Positions 12,458 to 18,764 of a DNA stretch of 18,764 nt are shown piece after piece. Positions within the stretch are counted from its first letter, which is position 1. The number at the start of each line of letters is the position of its first letter. The stretch covers positions 1-18,764 of the forward strand of contig JBBTQM010000013.1 in the NCBI GenBank assembly GCA_038065675.1. The letters run 5' to 3'. A model generated the notes under the pieces. It was not told the origin of the DNA, made no database searches, and saw only the letters and a program-made list of their open reading frames with translations. The position numbers and the translations under genes are program-made. This DNA is from JAUYLU01 sp038065675. Lineage in GTDB: Bacteria > Patescibacteriota > Minisyncoccia > Phycocordibacterales > VMEP01.

Positions 12458-13087
12458 ATGCCCGCTTCATTAAAAACTAAAAACTTAAAACTAAAAACTA
12501 AAAACAGCGGGTTTTCCCTGGTTGAAATGCTTGTGGTTATCGGGATTTTCGTCATATTGTCATCCGTCCTTTTCGCAAGTTACCCGTTGTTTGGGCAGAA
12601 AATGCTCCTTCAAAATTTGGCTTATCAAGTCGCTCTTGAAATAAGACAAGCGCAAGTTTACGGAATTTCCATAAAAAGCTCGGGTGGCGCGACGCCGTTT
12701 CCGGCATACGGCGTATATTTTTCTTCCGCCGACCGCAGTTCTTTCGTTCTCTACGCCGATTCCGACGGCAACAGAAAATACACCAGCCCGGAGACAAATT
12801 GTTCTTTGAACGCAGAGTGCGTAGAGAAGGTTTTGATATCCAACGGCAACACAATCAAAGATATTTGCGCAGTCAACCTAAGCGGCCAGACTAAATGCGC
12901 CAACACGCTGGACATTGACTCACTCAATGTAAATTTTGTCCGTCCCGACCCTGATTCGGTCATTATCGGCGTTTTAGGCGGCGTTAATACGACTTATCAA
13001 AACGCCACGATTTCGGTTGAGCCGCCAAGCAAAAGTTTTTTCAAATCGGTTAAAGTCTGGCCGACGGGGCAAATTTCCGTGGATTAA
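12458..13087 (+). CDS. Type IV minor pilin / pseudopilin (GspH-FimT-like)
   Basis: This 209-residue protein has a 17-residue leader ending S-G, then F-S-L-V-E-M-L-V-V-I-G-I-F (class III signal with Glu at +5), a long hydrophobic helix, and a helix with E-I-R-Q-A-Q-V-Y, the usual GspH/FimT feature. The C-terminal domain (Y-A-D-S-D-G-N...) is exported. It is the first of four prepilin-like genes after the peptidase, a set that usually primes pilus assembly. Its start is 10 bp after the pilD stop; its stop overlaps the next ATG by one base (TAATG). Much of the leader is encoded by a five-unit heptamer array. Confidence 0.88.
   Translation: MPASLKTKNLKLKTKNSGFSLVEMLVVIGIFVILSSVLFASYPLFGQKMLLQNLAYQVALEIRQAQVYGISIKSSGGATPFPAYGVYFSSADRSSFVLYADSDGNRKYTSPETNCSLNAECVEKVLISNGNTIKDICAVNLSGQTKCANTLDIDSLNVNFVRPDPDSVIIGVLGGVNTTYQNATISVEPPSKSFFKSVKVWPTGQISVD
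12472..12506 (+). repeat. Five-unit AAAAACT array coding the leader peptide of the first minor pilin
   Basis: Five contiguous 7-base units; the first, second and fourth are AAAAACT, the third has T first, the fifth ends in A. The array encodes most of K-T-K-N-L-K-L-K-T-K-N and stops 2 nt before the invariant Gly codon. Confidence 0.85.
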
Positions 13088-13662
13088 TGAAAAAAACACG
13101 CACACAAAGAAATAAAGGAATAACCTTGATTGAAGCGCTGATATCAACGACGCTTTTTTCCGCGGTTATGCTTATTTCCATAGGCGCGCTTTTGATGGTA
13201 AACGATTCAAACAGAAAATCGGGAATTACGCGGACGGTAATGGATAACCTAAATTTGGCGATGGAGAGCATGGCGCGCAATTTGCGCATCGGCTACGATT
13301 ACCATTGCGACGGGTTAAATCCGGTTAATCCCACCGTCCCGGCCAATTGCCCGTCAGGGAATATATCCATAGCTTTTGAGGGATACAAAGGGAATTCCGG
13401 AAACAACGCTGACCAGATAATATACCGCCTTAATAATGGTCAGATTGAGCGTTCAATAGACGGAGGGGGCACGTACGTGATTCTTACATCACCGGAACTT
13501 TCCGTTGATAATCTTTTGTTTTACGTTACCGGAGCATTGCCCGGCGACGGCGCCCAGCCCAGAGTCGTCATTGTTTTAAGCGGAAGCGCGGTATTCAAGG
13601 GCGCGATAAAAACGGATTTTAAAGTGCAAACCACCATATCCCAAAGAAGAATAGATTCATGA
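13087..13662 (+). CDS. Type IV minor pilin (PilW/GspJ-like)
   Basis: This 191-residue protein has a leader M-K-K-T-R-T-Q-R-N-K-G, then I-T-L-I-E-A-L-I-S-T-T-L-F (Ile in place of Phe at +1, Glu at +5), and a hydrophobic helix followed by N-L-N-L-A-M-E-S-M-A-R-N-L-R, the pattern of PilW/GspJ-type minor pilins. The exported part contains D-Q-I-I-Y-R-L-N-N-G-Q-I-E-R, often seen in these proteins. It overlaps both neighbours (TAATG upstream, ATGA downstream), so translation is coupled. Unlike the other three minor pilins, it has no heptamer array in its leader. Confidence 0.85.
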   Translation: MKKTRTQRNKGITLIEALISTTLFSAVMLISIGALLMVNDSNRKSGITRTVMDNLNLAMESMARNLRIGYDYHCDGLNPVNPTVPANCPSGNISIAFEGYKGNSGNNADQIIYRLNNGQIERSIDGGGTYVILTSPELSVDNLLFYVTGALPGDGAQPRVVIVLSGSAVFKGAIKTDFKVQTTISQRRIDS

Positions 13663-14231
13663 TTTTAAAAACTCAAAACTCAAAACTAAAAACTAAAAAC
13701 AGGGGATTCTCTTTAGTGGAAATGCTTGTGGCAACCTCCATTCTCATTATTTCCATTGTCGGTCCGATGACCCTGGTTTCCAAAGGTGTTTTCTTTTCCA
13801 ACTATGCAAAAGACCAGATATCGGCGTTTTATCTGGCCCAGGAAGCCGTAGAGTATTTGCGCAACGTTCGCGACAACAATAATATCGCCGGCGGCACATG
13901 GAACACATACAAAACAAGCCTAATAAATCTATGCATGGTCAATTTAAACGCTAACGGATGCAAGGTTGATATTCCCGCAACAACCATATCTTCCTGCAAT
14001 TCACCCACCAATTGCGGGCTTCTCAACAGAAACGACACAAGCGGCCTTTACAGTTACCAGGCGGGGGTCGGGTGGGTGCCTACGCAATTTGAAAGGCGCA
14101 TAAAAGTCTATAATGAACCAACGAGTGACCCAAATTCAAACGAAATTCACATTGAGGTTGAAATGGTTTGGACAAACGGAACATTGGTTAAAAACTTTAT
14201 AATAAAAGAGAATTTGTTCGCCTGGCAATAG
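13659..14231 (+). CDS. Type IV minor pilin (PilV/GspI-like)
   Basis: This 190-residue protein has a leader ending N-R-G, then F-S-L-V-E-M-L-V-A-T-S-I-L (Glu at +5), a hydrophobic helix and A-F-Y-L-A-Q-E-A-V-E-Y-L-R-N-V-R-D, the signature of PilV/GspI-type minor pilins. The exported part has several cysteines (C-M-V...C-K-V...S-C-N...N-C-G), likely in disulfides. Its ATG overlaps the previous stop by 4 bp. A five-unit heptamer array codes for most of the leader. It ends just before a second [CT]AGG heptamer block. Confidence 0.87.
   Translation: MILKTQNSKLKTKNRGFSLVEMLVATSILIISIVGPMTLVSKGVFFSNYAKDQISAFYLAQEAVEYLRNVRDNNNIAGGTWNTYKTSLINLCMVNLNANGCKVDIPATTISSCNSPTNCGLLNRNDTSGLYSYQAGVGWVPTQFERRIKVYNEPTSDPNSNEIHIEVEMVWTNGTLVKNFIIKENLFAWQ
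13667..13701 (+). repeat. Five-unit AAAAACT/CAAAACT array coding the leader of the PilV-like protein
   Basis: Five 7-base units (first and fourth AAAAACT, second and third CAAAACT, fifth AAAAACA), encoding most of L-K-T-Q-N-S-K-L-K-T-K-N. It ends 2 nt before the Gly codon, in the same position as the array in the first minor pilin gene. Confidence 0.85.
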
Positions 14232-14233
14232 TA

Positions 14234-14276
14234 AATCAGGAACTAGGCGCTAGGCACCAGGAATTAGGAAATTAGG
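14234..14276 (+). repeat. Period-7 array (NNNYAGG units) before the PilX-like gene
   Basis: Units AATCAGG, AACTAGG, CGCTAGG, CACCAGG, AATTAGG, then an 8-base unit, beginning just after a stop codon as at 10883. The last units supply an AGGA 8 nt before the next ATG, which may serve as ribosome binding site. Confidence 0.75.
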
Positions 14277-14285
14277 AAATAAAAA

Positions 14286-14795
14286 ATGTCTAAGAAAAAA
14301 CTACCAACTACAAACTACCAACTACAAACTTCCCAAAGGGGCTTTATTCTGTCATTCGCCGTTTTGCTTTCAAGCATAATTCTCTCAATAGGCCTTGCGG
14401 TTTTTAACATTCTTTCCAAAGAACTTATCATTTCCTCCGTTGGCCGTGAATCGCAATTTTCTTTTTATGCCGCCGATACGTCAGGCGAGTGCGCACTTTT
14501 TTGGGATACGAAACAAGGGGTTTTCCCGACTTCAAGCCAAAGTATTGTATATAGCGGTGTTATTAATTGTGCCGGAGCACAATTCCACCTTAATCCGCCC
14601 GATCCGGGCGTGGTTATAGTCGGGAGTTTAACATCCGCCACGACTACTTTTGATTTTACAAGCGCCAATTATTGCGCGCGCGTTTTGGTCGCAAAATATG
14701 GTGATGGGCAAACTAAAATAGAATCCGAGGGATATAATACGTGCGATACATCAAGCCCGCGGCGCATTGCCCGTTTTATCAGAATACTTTATTAA
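14286..14795 (+). CDS. PilX-like minor pilin
   Basis: This 169-residue protein has a leader ending S-Q-R-G, then F-I-L-S-F-A-V-L-L-S-S-I-I-L-S-I-G-L-A, followed by E-S-Q-F-S-F-Y-A-A-D-T-S-G-E-C-A-L, the pattern of PilX-type minor pilins (F-Y-A-A-E/D-x-x-x-E). Position +5 is not Glu; the PilX/GspK class often departs from the canonical sequence there. Its leader is encoded by a five-unit heptamer array (14296-14330). The start is the ATG at 14286, preceded by AGGA from the upstream array. It completes a set of four minor pilins. Confidence 0.82.
   Translation: MSKKKLPTTNYQLQTSQRGFILSFAVLLSSIILSIGLAVFNILSKELIISSVGRESQFSFYAADTSGECALFWDTKQGVFPTSSQSIVYSGVINCAGAQFHLNPPDPGVVIVGSLTSATTTFDFTSANYCARVLVAKYGDGQTKIESEGYNTCDTSSPRRIARFIRILY
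14296..14330 (+). repeat. Five-unit heptamer array coding the leader of the PilX-like protein
   Basis: AAAAACT followed by ACCAACT and ACAAACT alternating twice: five units, each ending AACT. Again 35 nt and again before the Gly-Phe site, here 9 nt plus one codon away. Confidence 0.85.
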
Positions 14796-14798
14796 ATC

Positions 14799-14812
14799 AG
14801 TTTTTAGTTTTT
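14799..14812 (+). repeat. Two AGTTTTT heptamers after the PilX-like gene
   Basis: AGTTTTT twice, the exact reverse complement of AAAAACT, just after the stop codon and just before two hairpins. Confidence 0.6.
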
Positions 14813-14813
14813 T

Positions 14814-14842
14814 CGGCCCGAGGCCGATCCGCCCTGGGCGGA
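14814..14842. promoter_or_regulatory. Two adjacent perfect hairpins ahead of ligA
   Basis: CGGCC-CGA-GGCCG (14814-14826) then TCCGCC-CTG-GGCGGA (14828-14842), one base apart. The T-run precedes rather than follows them, so a standard forward terminator is not supported, though on the minus strand the first is followed by A. They may insulate ligA from pilus transcription or control its start, and they sit upstream of the preferred ligA ATG. Confidence 0.5.
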
Positions 14843-14856
14843 AGGTTTCAACGCAG

Positions 14857-16911
14857 ATGGCAGAGAAAACCTCACACAACCGCATGCCCGAAAAACTTTC
14901 AAAAAAAGAAGCCAAAGAGAGGATAGAAAAGCTTAAAGAAACGATAAACCGCCACCGCTATCTTTATCACGTTTTGGACAAAGAGGAGATTTCTCCCGCC
15001 GCGCTTGATTCCCTGAAAAAGGAACTTTATGACCTTGAAGCGCAATACCCCGAACTTATAACTCCAGATTCGCCGACCCAGCGCGTGGCAGGGGAGCCTC
15101 TCAAAGAATTTAAAAAAGTTCGCCACCGTTTTGCCCAGTGGTCATTCAACGACATTTTTTCTTCCGATGAAGCGCGGGAATTCGATGAGCGAATTAAGCG
15201 CTTTCTTAAAAAAGAAACCGGCCGCGCCGCCGCGCCAACTTACGTTTGCGAGCTGAAAATCGACGGGCTCAAGGTCATTGTTGAATATGAAAAAGGCGTA
15301 TTTGTGCGCGCGGCGACGCGCGGCGACGGAATTGTCGGCGAAGACGTGACCAGCAATGTAAAAACAATAGAGTCGCTCCCGCTTTCGCTCGGTGAAAACA
15401 TAAGTGTAACCGCCGAAGGAGAGATTTGGATGAAAAAGAGCACCCTTGCCTCCATAAACAAGGAGCGCGCAAAAAGCGAGGAAACGCCTTTTGCCAATTC
15501 GCGTAATCTCGCCGCCGGTTCCATCCGCCAACTTGACCCGAAGGTGGCGGCTTCGCGCAAACTGGAGATTTTTATATACGACTTAGACGAAACGGAAAAT
15601 GGATTGCCTAAAACGCAATTTGAAGAATTAAAACTCTTGAAAGAACTCGGGTTTAAAGTAAACCCGCATTTTATCCGCGCCAAAAACATTGATGAAGTTA
15701 TTTCATATTGGGAATCGTGGCGAAAAAAAGCGCCCAAAGAGGACTACCAGATAGACGGTATTGTCATAAAAGTGGACGAACGGCCGTTTCAGGAAGCGCT
15801 CGGCTATACCGGCAAGGCGCCGCGTTTTGCGGTCGCTTTCAAATTCCCGGCCGAGGAAGCGACAACGGTACTTGAAGACATACAGGTACAAATCGGACGA
15901 ACCGGTGCCGTTACCCCCGTTGCCCATTTGCGCGGCGTGCGCGTGGCGGGGTCTTTAGTTAAGCGGGCGACACTTCATAATATGGATGAGATAGAACGCC
16001 TCGGCGTGAAAATCGGCGACACGGTTATTTTAAGAAAGGCCGGCGACGTAATCCCCGAGATTGCGGGCGTTCTGAAAGAAATGCGCACCGGCAAGGAAAA
16101 AGAATTCAAGATGCCATCGCATTGCCCCGTTTGCGACACGAAACTTGTGCGCGGGGAAGCCGGCAAGGGATTATCTGTTGCTTTTTATTGCCCGTCTCTA
16201 GATTGTCCGGCGAAACACCGCGAAAGTTTCGTGCACTTTGTCGGGAGAAAGGGAATGGATATAGACGGCCTGGGAGAGAAAATCGTTTACGAATTTATGG
16301 ACATCGGGCTTATGGAAAATTTTCCGGATGTTTTTAAAATAAAAAAAGAAGACATTGAAGGGCTGCCGGGTTTCGGCGAAAAGTCCGCTGACAATCTTAT
16401 TAACGCCATAAATAAAGCACGCGCCGTTCCTCTCCATAAATTTATTTTTGCGCTTGGTATCAGGCACATCGGCGAAGGGACGGCGCGCGACATGGCGGAG
16501 CATTTCGGCAGTATGGATAAAATTCTCTACGCTCAAGAAGAAGATTTTTTGAGGGTTGCGGGAATCGGCGAAAAATCAATCCGTTCCATTTCGGCGTATT
16601 TTAAAAGCGCCCGCAACAAAAAAATTCTTCGCGAACTTTTGCGCGAAGTTAAAATCGGTAAAGAATCGCGCCGCCGAGGCGCCCTTTCCGGAAAAACATT
16701 TGTTCTCACGGGGACCCTTTCACGACTTTCGCGTGACGTTGCCAAGGAAGAGATTTTAAAGCAAGGCGGCGCCGTCTCGGGGAGCGTTTCCAGAAAGACC
16801 AGTTTCGTGGTGGCGGGAGAGGAACCGGGCGAGAATAAAATGGACGACGCCAGAAAGCTTGGGGTAAAAATTATTACGGAAACAGAGTTTTTAAATTTGT
16901 TGATAAAATAG
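14857..16911 (+). CDS. ligA: NAD-dependent DNA ligase LigA
   Basis: A 684-residue protein from the ATG at 14857. It has the full LigA order: domain Ia (about residues 20-85), adenylation domain with catalytic K134 in K-I-D-G, T-R-G-D-G and later V-A-F-K-F-P, OB fold, zinc finger (C-P-V-C...Y-C-P-S-L-D-C), helix-hairpin-helix repeats (G-L-P-G-F-G-E-K, V-A-G-I-G-E-K-S) and a C-terminal BRCT domain (G-K-T-F-V-L-T-G-T-L). It seals nicks in replication and repair using NAD+. In domain Ia, the usual D-A-E-Y-D reads P-A-A-L-D (residues 47-51), so two residues known to matter for NAD+ binding are changed. An ATG at 14767 is in frame but overlaps the pilin gene and crosses two hairpins; 14884 is also possible. 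Confidence 0.95.
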   Translation: MAEKTSHNRMPEKLSKKEAKERIEKLKETINRHRYLYHVLDKEEISPAALDSLKKELYDLEAQYPELITPDSPTQRVAGEPLKEFKKVRHRFAQWSFNDIFSSDEAREFDERIKRFLKKETGRAAAPTYVCELKIDGLKVIVEYEKGVFVRAATRGDGIVGEDVTSNVKTIESLPLSLGENISVTAEGEIWMKKSTLASINKERAKSEETPFANSRNLAAGSIRQLDPKVAASRKLEIFIYDLDETENGLPKTQFEELKLLKELGFKVNPHFIRAKNIDEVISYWESWRKKAPKEDYQIDGIVIKVDERPFQEALGYTGKAPRFAVAFKFPAEEATTVLEDIQVQIGRTGAVTPVAHLRGVRVAGSLVKRATLHNMDEIERLGVKIGDTVILRKAGDVIPEIAGVLKEMRTGKEKEFKMPSHCPVCDTKLVRGEAGKGLSVAFYCPSLDCPAKHRESFVHFVGRKGMDIDGLGEKIVYEFMDIGLMENFPDVFKIKKEDIEGLPGFGEKSADNLINAINKARAVPLHKFIFALGIRHIGEGTARDMAEHFGSMDKILYAQEEDFLRVAGIGEKSIRSISAYFKSARNKKILRELLREVKIGKESRRRGALSGKTFVLTGTLSRLSRDVAKEEILKQGGAVSGSVSRKTSFVVAGEEPGENKMDDARKLGVKIITETEFLNLLIK

Positions 16912-16963
16912 GGTGGTTGGTGTACCTTTTAAACCAGGTTTTGTTTTCTTGGGTAAACCAGCC

Positions 16964-16970
16964 GAGGAGG
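16964..16970 (+). promoter_or_regulatory. Strong Shine-Dalgarno (GAGGAGG)
   Basis: A near-perfect ribosome binding site 7 nt before the ATG at 16978. It fixes that start and is the only strong site of this kind I see in the window. Confidence 0.8.
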
Positions 16971-16977
16971 ATAGTGT

Positions 16978-17241
16978 ATGTATACGCCGGAAGGATCAAT
17001 GCTCCTTTTTGCATGGGGTTTCTACGTTATCGTTATTATTTGTGCCGCTCTCGGCTTGATGCAGTTCAGCTTTTTTGTGGGCAGCATTTCCGAAATCAAA
17101 TTCATCGGGAATTGGTTTGTTCGGGCAATCGGAGCCGCAATAGCTGTTCCGTTGCTCGGTCTCTCCCTCTTTGGTGTCGGCTGGGTGATGTCAAAGGTCG
17201 GCTGGTTTATTGCCAGTCCAATTTGGTTCATGTTTGAGTAG
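16978..17241 (+). CDS. Small hydrophobic membrane protein, unknown function
   Basis: This 87-residue protein is mostly hydrophobic. Two membrane segments are clear (about residues 9-33 and 48-70), with a third hydrophobic stretch at the C-terminus (W-F-I-A-S-P-I-W-F-M-F). I recognise no family. The start is secured by GAGGAGG at 16964-16970, and the gene ends 9 bp before a strong terminator, so it looks like a self-contained, possibly highly translated unit between ligA and gatC. The overlapping frame at 16917-17237 is rejected because it lacks this site. Its unlike-neighbour translation signal could mean a different expression regime or a different origin. Confidence 0.75.
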   Translation: MYTPEGSMLLFAWGFYVIVIICAALGLMQFSFFVGSISEIKFIGNWFVRAIGAAIAVPLLGLSLFGVGWVMSKVGWFIASPIWFMFE

Positions 17242-17250
17242 CGGGTTCCA

Positions 17251-17283
17251 GGCGAAGAAGTAGCGGCACTTCTTCGCCTTTTT
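17251..17283 (+). terminator. Intrinsic terminator after the small membrane protein
   Basis: GGCGAAGAAGT and ACTTCTTCGCC form a perfect 11-bp stem with a 6-nt loop, followed by five T. Confidence 0.93.
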
Positions 17284-17301
17284 GTTTTGACGTAAATCGG
17301 C

Positions 17302-17307
17302 TATGAT
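17302..17307 (+). promoter_or_regulatory. -10 box of gatC
   Basis: TATGAT lies 7 nt before the gatC ATG and after the upstream terminator. A TTGACG is present but only 9 bp away from it, which is wrong spacing for a -35. The layout predicts a leaderless gatCA transcript. Confidence 0.45.
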
Positions 17308-17314
17308 TTGAATT

Positions 17315-17599
17315 ATGGATAAAGGCGACATAGAAAAACTGGCCGCGCTCTCGCGCATCGCCGTATCGGATGATGAAAAGAAAGAATTTCTCAAAGATTT
17401 TGAGAACATTCTTGAATATGTCGGCGAGATTAAGAAACTCGTGGTTCTAGAGCCAAAAAAAGAAACCGGTGAGTTAAGGAACGTCATGCGTGCCGACGAA
17501 ATTAAGCCGGCGCCGTCTTCCTCACGCGAAGAAATTCTCTCGGGAGCGCCCGCGCGTGATGGAGATTATATAAAAGTTAAGCAGATATTTGAGAATTAG
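17315..17599 (+). CDS. gatC: Asp-tRNA(Asn)/Glu-tRNA(Gln) amidotransferase subunit C
   Basis: This 94-residue protein matches GatC in length and pattern: I-E-K-L-A-A-L-S-R-I-A-V-S-D-D-E near the N-terminus, a helical hairpin with F-E-N-I-L-E-Y-V-G-E-I, and the C-terminal R-A-D-E...A-P-A-R-D-G-D-Y-I-K-V-K-Q-I. GatC belts around GatA and GatB in the GatCAB complex, which converts Glu-tRNA(Gln) to Gln-tRNA(Gln) and/or Asp-tRNA(Asn) to Asn-tRNA(Asn). gatA follows after 30 bp. gatB is not in the window. Confidence 0.95.
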   Translation: MDKGDIEKLAALSRIAVSDDEKKEFLKDFENILEYVGEIKKLVVLEPKKETGELRNVMRADEIKPAPSSSREEILSGAPARDGDYIKVKQIFEN

Positions 17600-17625
17600 T
17601 TTAAAGTTTTTAGTCTTCAGTAAAC
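17598..17625 (+). repeat. Four AGTNNNN heptamers between gatC and gatA
   Basis: AGTTTAA, AGTTTTT, AGTCTTC and AGTAAAC follow one another exactly, starting inside the gatC stop codon and ending 4 nt before the gatA ATG. Read on the other strand the units are NNNNACT, the same sense as the arrays inside the minor pilin genes. Confidence 0.6.
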
Positions 17626-17629
17626 TCAA

Positions 17630-18764
17630 ATGCTCAATCTAAAAGAACTGACTATAAAAAATGCAGGGGAGGCCCTCCGGCGCGGAGATTTTTCAGCGCG
17701 TGAACTTGTCGAGGCGTACATAAAAGAAATAAAAGTTAAAAATCCGTCCATAAACGCATATCTTGAAACATTTGATGATGCTTTATCCGCCGCGGACGAT
17801 GCCGATTCACGCCTTAAAAAAGGCGACAAAAGTCCGCTTCTCGGTATCCCGTTTGCGGTTAAAGATAATATTTTGATTCGCGGTAAAATCGCAAGCGGCG
17901 CCTCAAAAATTCTTTCAAATTACCGCGCTTCATACGATGCGACCGCGATTGCGAAATTGAAAGATGCCGGCGCGATTTTCCTCGGGCGCACCAATATGGA
18001 TGAATTCGCCATGGGAAGTTCAACCGAAAATTCCGCGTATGGCCCGACAAAAAATCCGATAGACCTTTCCCGTGTTCCGGGAGGTTCTTCGGGCGGTTCG
18101 GCGGCGGCGGTCGCCATGGACGGGGCTCTCGCTGCGTTAGGCTCTGACACCGCCGGCTCCATAAGGCAGCCGGCGGCGTTTTGTGGCGTGGTTGGGCTGA
18201 AAACCACTTACGGCGCGGTTTCCCGTTCCGGCTTAATGGCTATGGGCTCGTCTTTGGACCAAATCGGGCCAATCGCCAAAACAATTGATGACGCACAAAT
18301 AATTTTTAACGCCATTTCCGGCTATGACCCGCTCGACAGCACATCTGTTCCGGAAACAATGCGCACCGCGCCGTCAAAAAAGCCGAAAGTTTTGGGTGTC
18401 CCGCGCGTGTTCATAGAGCGAGAAGGAATAGACAAAGAAGTTATCGCGAATTTCAAGGAAACACTATCGGCTCTTGAATCGGTGGGATATGAATTGCGCG
18501 ACATAGACCTTCCGCGCTTGCCGCATTCTCTCGCGGTTTATTATATCGTGATGCCGGCGGAAGTTTCCACGAATCTCGCCCGTTTCGACGGCGTGCGTTA
18601 CGGCGCGCGCAAAGAAGGGGAAACTCTTCTCAATTCTTATTTGAAAACACGCGGCGAGGGATTCGGCCGTGAAGCGCGAAGGAGAATCATGCTTGGGACT
18701 TACGTTCTTTCTTCGGGCTATTACGACGCTTATTACGGCAAGGCGACCGCCGCCCGCGCTCTCA
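17630..18764 (+). CDS. gatA: Asp-tRNA(Asn)/Glu-tRNA(Gln) amidotransferase subunit A, 3' end beyond window
   Basis: An open frame runs from the ATG at 17630 to the right edge without a stop (378 codons). It is an amidase-signature enzyme with the complete Ser-cisSer-Lys triad: K78 (F-A-V-K-D-N), cis-S153 (P-G-G-S-S-G-G-S) and nucleophile S177 (D-T-A-G-S-I-R-Q-P). G-R-T-N-M-D-E-F-A-M-G-S-S-T-E-N-S and Y-G-A-V-S-R-S-G-L are GatA-specific. GatA releases ammonia from glutamine and passes it to GatB. About 100 C-terminal residues are missing because the window ends. The start is 30 bp after gatC; no clear Shine-Dalgarno is seen. Confidence 0.96.
   Translation, partial: MLNLKELTIKNAGEALRRGDFSARELVEAYIKEIKVKNPSINAYLETFDDALSAADDADSRLKKGDKSPLLGIPFAVKDNILIRGKIASGASKILSNYRASYDATAIAKLKDAGAIFLGRTNMDEFAMGSSTENSAYGPTKNPIDLSRVPGGSSGGSAAAVAMDGALAALGSDTAGSIRQPAAFCGVVGLKTTYGAVSRSGLMAMGSSLDQIGPIAKTIDDAQIIFNAISGYDPLDSTSVPETMRTAPSKKPKVLGVPRVFIEREGIDKEVIANFKETLSALESVGYELRDIDLPRLPHSLAVYYIVMPAEVSTNLARFDGVRYGARKEGETLLNSYLKTRGEGFGREARRRIMLGTYVLSSGYYDAYYGKATAARAL

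Noticed and set aside
10883..14330. CRISPR array
   Set aside because: Units are 7 bases with no spacers of 25-40 bases and no cas genes.
14767..14856. Upstream ligA start
   Set aside because: It overlaps the PilX-like gene by 29 bp, crosses two hairpins and heptamers, and adds residues unlike LigA.
16917..17237. Alternative 106-codon frame over the small membrane protein
   Set aside because: It starts without a ribosome binding site and overlaps the frame whose ATG is 7 nt after GAGGAGG.

Overview
The window looks like part of a Candidatus Parcubacteria (Patescibacteria/CPR) genome. That is an inference from several features: a secreted protein with repeated [GF]-[YF]-A-W...G-W-I units, a compact type IV pilus locus with no secretin or outer-membrane gene in view, very short orphan response regulators, a ComF gene next to pilM, and starts that mostly lack a Shine-Dalgarno but sit 6-9 nt behind a TATAAT-like box. 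UGA is used as stop (comF, the prepilin peptidase gene, the third prepilin), so a UGA-recoded lineage is unlikely.

Layout. 1-1134 (minus): a translationally coupled pair, a small membrane protein and the start of a secreted repeat protein that runs off the left edge. 1240-1641 (plus): an orphan response regulator with a divergent promoter. 1680-2177: a non-coding, palindrome-packed region around one intact tRNA-Ser(GCT), with broken copies of the same tRNA's 5' end before it and 3' end after it. 2139-2960: a GrpB-family gene enclosed by two 39-bp direct repeats. 2966-3619 (minus): comF. 3676-10884 (plus): pilM, pilN-like, pilO-like, a small PilP-like gene, pilB, a response regulator, pilT, pilC. 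10885-11125: heptamer array, DnaA-box match, palindrome, promoter and possibly structured leader of the major pilin. 11126-14795: major pilin with terminator, prepilin peptidase, then four prepilin-like minor pilins. 14857-16911: ligA. 16978-17241: an unknown small membrane protein with its own strong ribosome binding site and terminator. 17315-18764: gatC and the first part of gatA.

How the genes work together. PilM (cytoplasmic actin-like) with PilN/PilO and the PilP-like protein would form the alignment complex. PilB powers extension and PilT retraction through the PilC platform. The prepilin peptidase processes the major pilin and the minor pilins. The response regulator between pilB and pilT may set the balance of extension and retraction. 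ligA and gatCA are housekeeping genes that follow the pilus locus.

Most unusual signals: (i) period-7 arrays, with a fixed 3-4 base core and variable remainder, recur between genes and also form the leader-peptide codons of three minor pilins and seven codons of the prepilin peptidase; (ii) a 115-bp multi-arm palindromic element whose outer stem uses tRNA-Ser 5' sequence; (iii) the repeat-bounded GrpB segment abutting a tRNA 3' remnant; (iv) recurrent leaderless-type promoter/start spacing.
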